Origin: JAKPCT01 sp029553165
Lineage (GTDB): Bacteria > Bacillota > UBA4882 > UBA8346
DNA: 45,186 bases
Assembly: GCA_035359995.1 (NCBI GenBank)
Contig: DAORZT010000016.1
Span: 1 to 45,186 of the forward strand
Reading direction: 5' to 3'
Below the pieces are notes generated by a model. The model was given only the letters and a program-made list of their open reading frames with translations, did not search any database and was not told where the DNA came from. Below are positions 42,086 to 45,186 of the stretch, one piece after another. Both the position numbers and the translations under genes were made by a program. Position 1 is the first letter of the stretch; each line of letters opens with the position of its first letter.

Positions 42086-42113
42086 TTATCGACAGTACTA
42101 AAAGACTACTTTA
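42086..42113 (-). promoter_or_regulatory. Sigma-28 (SigD/FliA)-type promoter of the MCP gene
   Basis: Minus strand TAAAGTAG and, 16 nt after TAAA, GTCGATAA match the flagellar sigma consensus TAAA-N15-GCCGATAW (-35 4/4, -10 7/8). The element ends 46 nt before the MCP start codon. It is the clearest alternative-sigma promoter in the window. Confidence 0.72.
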
Positions 42114-42149
42114 GGTGGAATATAATGCATAATATTTACTCTGTTTTAC

Positions 42150-42176
42150 AAAAAAAGATGGCTCGATCAAGCCATC
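42150..42176 (-). terminator. Terminator of the frameshifted secreted-protein gene
   Basis: The stem GATGGCT/AGCCATC (42157-42163 with 42170-42176) with a 6-nt loop is followed by TTTTTTTG in the minus direction, about 40 nt after the gene's stop at 42217. T-rich sequence on the other side is weaker. Confidence 0.8.
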
Positions 42177-42216
42177 AAAATTTTAATAAAACCAACAAAT
42201 CTATTTTATTGTCTAA

Positions 42217-42946
42217 TTATAATGCTGAAATAATTTCAAAAGAATCAAGTTTTTCCTGAAGGTTACTGTCCGCAGCTTCGAACAGTTTATTCTTTACAGC
42301 TTCAAAATTATTTGTCAGCTGTAAATTGAATTGTTTGAAATAATATACTTTCATACTTACTTTACCAAAATAAGTCTTTAAAATCCCATTATAATCACCA
42401 ATGTAAATAATTTGCTTTTCTTTGACATCAAAGCTGATATCTTTCTTTAATATTCGGGAAACCGGTTCATTAAACAAGTCAAACCGTAAAGGATGATATC
42501 CGTGTTTCTGCATTACCGCTTTCCCGGCAATAGTAGTCAGTCGATATGTCCCTGGAGGAACAGGTAAGATCCAATAAGAATCTTCCTGGTTAGCATTGAG
42601 CTTATTTTCAGTGTATTTATAAATTAATGATGAACCCGGAAGTGGTTTTAAGTTAAGGTCAAATTTTTTATTCTTCTGATTTTCCAAGAACAATTTAACA
42701 GTAACAGTAAAATCACCATTTACATCTTCATCATTATTTTAGGACCTCTTCAGTTGCAATTGACTTCGTCATTGTATGAAGAACCCCAAACTTACCGATA
42801 ATATAACCATTTTTCCCTTTGTCTTTCGCTAATACTTTATACGCCTTGGCCAATGATAATGGTTCCGAACCCAATCCAAAACTCACCGAGGACAAAAGTA
42901 AAAATAACAGCATCAACAAGCAACAATAATTCAGATTCCGTCTCAC
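42217..42946 (-). pseudogene. Secreted protein of unknown function with a +1 frameshift
   Basis: Two reading frames form one gene. The first (42734-42946) starts GTG, nine nt after GGGGG, with a signal peptide (CCLLMLLFLLLSSVSFG), and continues to ATEEVL. The second (42217 to about 42730) is in the next frame and opens without its own start. Reading VLNNDEDVNGDFTVTVKLF across the join needs removal of one A from CTAAAATAATG (near 42733-42736). The combined protein is about 243 aa with a beta-rich domain (FTVTVKLFLEN, GTYRLTTIAGK, KQIIYIGDYNG) and a helical end. I do not recognise a family. The lesion may be a true mutation or a read error in an A run. Confidence 0.75.
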
Positions 42947-43087
42947 AATTTGAAACCCCCATTATTTACTAAGATAAACAAATATAAACATTAATATTCT
43001 GGATATTCTGGCAATTCCGTTAATTTCCTTTAAGACAGAATTCAAAAAATATAATTTTTACAATAAATTCATTTTAACACCCGGTAA

Positions 43088-44452
43088 TTAATTCATGGTA
43101 TTTGTTACCAGCGATTGTGGGGTTACTTTTTTATTAAGATAGAACCGGTAACAATTAATTCCGCCCCGGATAATCTCATCAAAAATCTGTGTTAAATACA
43201 TTCCGGCTATTCCCAGCGCAAAACCAAAGATCATCCACCATGACATCCCAATCACAAAGATAGTTCCAAATATTTGCGAATAAAGCATCCATTTGGTATC
43301 ACCTGTAGCCCTGATTGCATGACCGGTAATAATATTTACTGCTTGAAAATGAATCAGGATTCCACATAAGCGAATCAAAGGGATTGCTCTGGTGATTACT
43401 TGGGGATCATTGGTAAAAATATCTGCTAAAAACCGGGGAAAGATCATAAAAATACCGGTCCAAATTATACAAATTAATGACGCTAGTTTTTGACAATATA
43501 ATCCAATCCGCCGCGCCTCAATAAACTGCTGTTCTCCCCAATATTGCCCGACCAGAGTCATTGTTGCCTTGGCAAATCCTTGATAAAGAAGTAAAACTAA
43601 TACTTGAAGTCCATTCACCAATGAAAAGACACCAATGGCCATCTCGTCAATTTGGTTTAACAGTTTGATCAAAGCCAGTGAACCGGCAAACCACAACAAC
43701 CCTTCCATACCACTCGGAAGTCCTACTTTTAATACTGTTTGAAAATATTCCCATCTTGGTTTAATTAAAGAACGTTTTGATAATTTGAACGGAAGATTGC
43801 GAAATGCAAAAATTGTAATCACCAAACCAATAGTCCCGACCAGATTGGCAATCAAAGTAGCCAACGCTGCGCCTTCCAATCCCAGTGCCGGAAAACCCCA
43901 TTTACCAAAGATCAGTAACCAGTCTAAAACAACATTGACCATACTTTTTATAATTCCAAAGATCATTATCGGACGAGTAATCCCAACCCCTTGAAGGGTC
44001 GCCACTACTGTGATCTCAATCCCAAAAACAACAAAAAATCCGGAGATGATCTGGACATAGCTGACAGCATCATCCAAAATCTGTCCTTTAGCACCAAAAA
44101 AAGCAAAGATATTCCTGGCTGCCACTAACCAGATGAAAAACATCGCAATCGATAACAGACTAGAATAAAAAAACGATGATTCACTATAATGTTTGGCTTG
44201 TCCATAGTTTTTGGCACCAATATTTTGCGCGACTAAAACCGTTAAACCCGTAGCTAATGAAGCAAAAAAATTGACGGAAGTATTATACGGAACCATTACA
44301 TTACCAATCGCAGCCAAATAACGCGAGTCTAAATTTCCTAAAAAAGCCCGATCAACAAGTATCATTGCATGTTGAACAATACTTTGAATCATTATCGGGA
44401 TTGCAATTGAAAAAACCATTGCCCGCTTTGATTTAAAAACTTGCTCGATCAT
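43088..44452 (-). CDS. MATE-family multidrug/cation antiporter
   Basis: The 454-aa protein has about twelve membrane helices in two related halves. Family marks are the opening IPIMIQSIVQHAMILVDRAF, an AIGNVMVPYN segment in helix 2 and the LVAQNIGAKNYGQAK loop. Members export cationic drugs or metabolites using Na+ or H+ gradients. The ATG at 44452 follows GGAGGAAATT; the longer frame to 44464 has a weaker site. It is flanked by the frameshifted gene and the acidic repeat gene, all on the minus strand, with no evidence of one operon. Confidence 0.92.
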   Translation of the reverse strand: MIEQVFKSKRAMVFSIAIPIMIQSIVQHAMILVDRAFLGNLDSRYLAAIGNVMVPYNTSVNFFASLATGLTVLVAQNIGAKNYGQAKHYSESSFFYSSLLSIAMFFIWLVAARNIFAFFGAKGQILDDAVSYVQIISGFFVVFGIEITVVATLQGVGITRPIMIFGIIKSMVNVVLDWLLIFGKWGFPALGLEGAALATLIANLVGTIGLVITIFAFRNLPFKLSKRSLIKPRWEYFQTVLKVGLPSGMEGLLWFAGSLALIKLLNQIDEMAIGVFSLVNGLQVLVLLLYQGFAKATMTLVGQYWGEQQFIEARRIGLYCQKLASLICIIWTGIFMIFPRFLADIFTNDPQVITRAIPLIRLCGILIHFQAVNIITGHAIRATGDTKWMLYSQIFGTIFVIGMSWWMIFGFALGIAGMYLTQIFDEIIRGGINCYRFYLNKKVTPQSLVTNTMN

Positions 44453-44600
44453 AATTTCCTCCATGCTTTATCCTTTAAATTCTTCAATTATACACCCAGA
44501 GCATTCATATTAAAAGAGCCATACCAATACAAAAGTAAACTTTTTAACTAAACCAGGTTAAGAGGTACCATACTGCAAGAAAAGTTTGGAGAATCCGCAT

Positions 44601-44636
44601 AAAAAAAGCTGTTACAAATTCTAACTTTGCAACAGC
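44601..44636 (-). terminator. Terminator of the acidic repeat gene
   Basis: An 11-bp stem with one G-T pair (44608-44618 with 44626-44636) and a 7-nt loop is followed by TTTTTTTATG in the minus direction. Confidence 0.88.
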
Positions 44637-44667
44637 ATTGCCTTCAATTAAAAAATATTATCAGTAA

Positions 44668-45066
44668 TCAAGCTTCATCATACTCTGATTCATCGTAATA
44701 ATCGTCATCATCATAGATTTCATCTTCATAACTCTCGTCTTCGTCATAGTTCTCTTCTTCATCATAGATTTCATCTTCGTCATAAGCCTCGTCTTCGTCG
44801 TAGTTCTCTTCTTCATCATAAGTTTCATCTTTGTCATAAGTCTCGTCTTCGTCGTAGTTCTCTTCTTCATCATAAGTTTCATCTTCGTCATAAGTCTCAT
44901 CTTCGTAATACTCTTCTTCCTCTTCAAAATCATAGTCAACATCCTCATATTCATAAGCTTTTTGATTGACATCTTCATAATCATAGGTCCTTTTAGCTGC
45001 AAAACTTAAACTGCTTGCCAAAAGTATACAAATAACCGTAAGCACAACTAGCAACTTAGTTTTCAA
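44668..45066 (-). CDS. Exported acidic Asp/Glu/Tyr repeat protein
   Basis: A signal peptide (KTKLLVVLTVICILLASSLSFAA) precedes about 105 residues that are nearly all D, E and Y with few N and T. There are about 70 acidic residues, so the mature protein is strongly negative, isoelectric point near 3. Hexads of type xYDExE repeat, and three 18-residue units (60-77, 78-95, 96-113 counted from the upstream ATG) are nearly identical. The start is taken as TTG at 45066, nine nt after AAGGGAG; the ATG at 45075 is one nt from that ribosome site. No Cys and almost no hydrophobic residues follow the signal, so it is likely disordered and surface or periplasmic, possibly cation binding. I do not recognise a family. 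Confidence 0.75.
   Translation of the reverse strand: MKTKLLVVLTVICILLASSLSFAAKRTYDYEDVNQKAYEYEDVDYDFEEEEEYYEDETYDEDETYDEEENYDEDETYDKDETYDEEENYDEDEAYDEDEIYDEEENYDEDESYEDEIYDDDDYYDESEYDEA
44737..44898 (-). repeat. Three tandem 54-bp repeats inside the acidic protein gene
   Basis: Three consecutive 54-bp units encode the 18-residue superrepeat ETYDEDETYDEEENYDED with few substitutions (K, A and I at single positions). Each unit is itself three 18-bp hexad codons. Such in-frame arrays change copy number readily. Confidence 0.85.
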
Positions 45067-45186
45067 ATCTATCATTCTCCCTTATTAGTCAATAACTATT
45101 TTACTCTACCAGATATTATAATATTATAGCAACTAAATTGCAATAACAAATTGAACTAATCCTTTAAACCTTAAAAATCTGTTGTA

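Noticed and set aside
44661..45002. Met/Lys-rich minus-strand frame in the acidic repeat gene
   Set aside because: It is the shifted reading of the same repeat DNA. The D/E/Y frame has the signal peptide and ribosome site.
1..45186. CRISPR arrays, insertion sequences, prophage or integrase genes
   Set aside because: No regularly spaced repeats, transposase, integrase or phage structural genes were seen on either strand.

Overview
The window reads as a chromosomal segment of a low-to-moderate GC Bacillota. Supporting signs are strong purine-rich ribosome binding sites, frequent TTG and GTG starts, long-form HPF, PcrA, DUF1540 and DUF6485 small Cys proteins, a YlxY-type deacetylase beside an MlpA-type M16 protease, and a two-subunit Fe-S fumarase. 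A convincing lpxB (lipid A disaccharide synthase) argues for an outer membrane. That points to a diderm clade such as Halanaerobiales, Negativicutes or Limnochordia/Hydrogenispora-like lineages. The exact lineage cannot be fixed from sequence reading alone. Almost every gene lies on the minus strand.

Layout by increasing coordinate. 1-5.2 kb is accessory: a 5'-truncated Rhs/YD-repeat gene abuts a truncated secreted-protein pseudogene, followed by a VapBC-type toxin-antitoxin operon with a clear promoter/operator, then hpf and a DUF1540 gene. 5.4-13.6 kb is a housekeeping run: M48 protease, folD, an Endonuclease Q-like PHP protein, malic enzyme, dnaE and a zinc-ribbon protein. 13.9-18.2 kb holds a plus-strand PilZ gene, a shared terminator, tRNA-Pro(TGG), and a minus-strand cluster of DUF6485, fumarase alpha and beta, rph, rdgB and a YfcE phosphodiesterase.

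18.4-28.5 kb carries an orphan ornithine-carbamoyltransferase paralogue with altered substrate motifs, an M42 aminopeptidase, an AMIN/Amidase_3 cell-wall hydrolase, pcrA, a 57-aa ORF, a eukaryotic-type hexokinase, ilvE and a 58-aa ORF. 28.5-35.1 kb holds dut, an M16 protease, a plus-strand SH3-GH18 protein, a YlxY-like deacetylase, lpxB and a DUF2993 protein, a set weighted to the cell envelope. 35.2-45.2 kb is mixed: a decaying ABC exporter pair, an SPL-type radical SAM protein, an AraC regulator divergent from an SDR, an inositol phosphatase, a chemotaxis receptor with a sigma-28-like promoter, a frameshifted secreted protein, a MATE exporter and a secreted Asp/Glu/Tyr repeat protein.

No rRNA, CRISPR array, insertion sequence or prophage was seen. 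I do not see a complete, clearly new multi-gene system. The most unusual items are the Rhs/pseudogene junction, the carbamoyltransferase paralogue with its layered promoter region, the bacterial EndoQ homologue, the hexokinase plus 57-aa gene pair, three genes with visible lesions, and the acidic tyrosine repeat protein. Coordinates use the start codon best supported by its ribosome binding site, which is often shorter than the longest reading frame.
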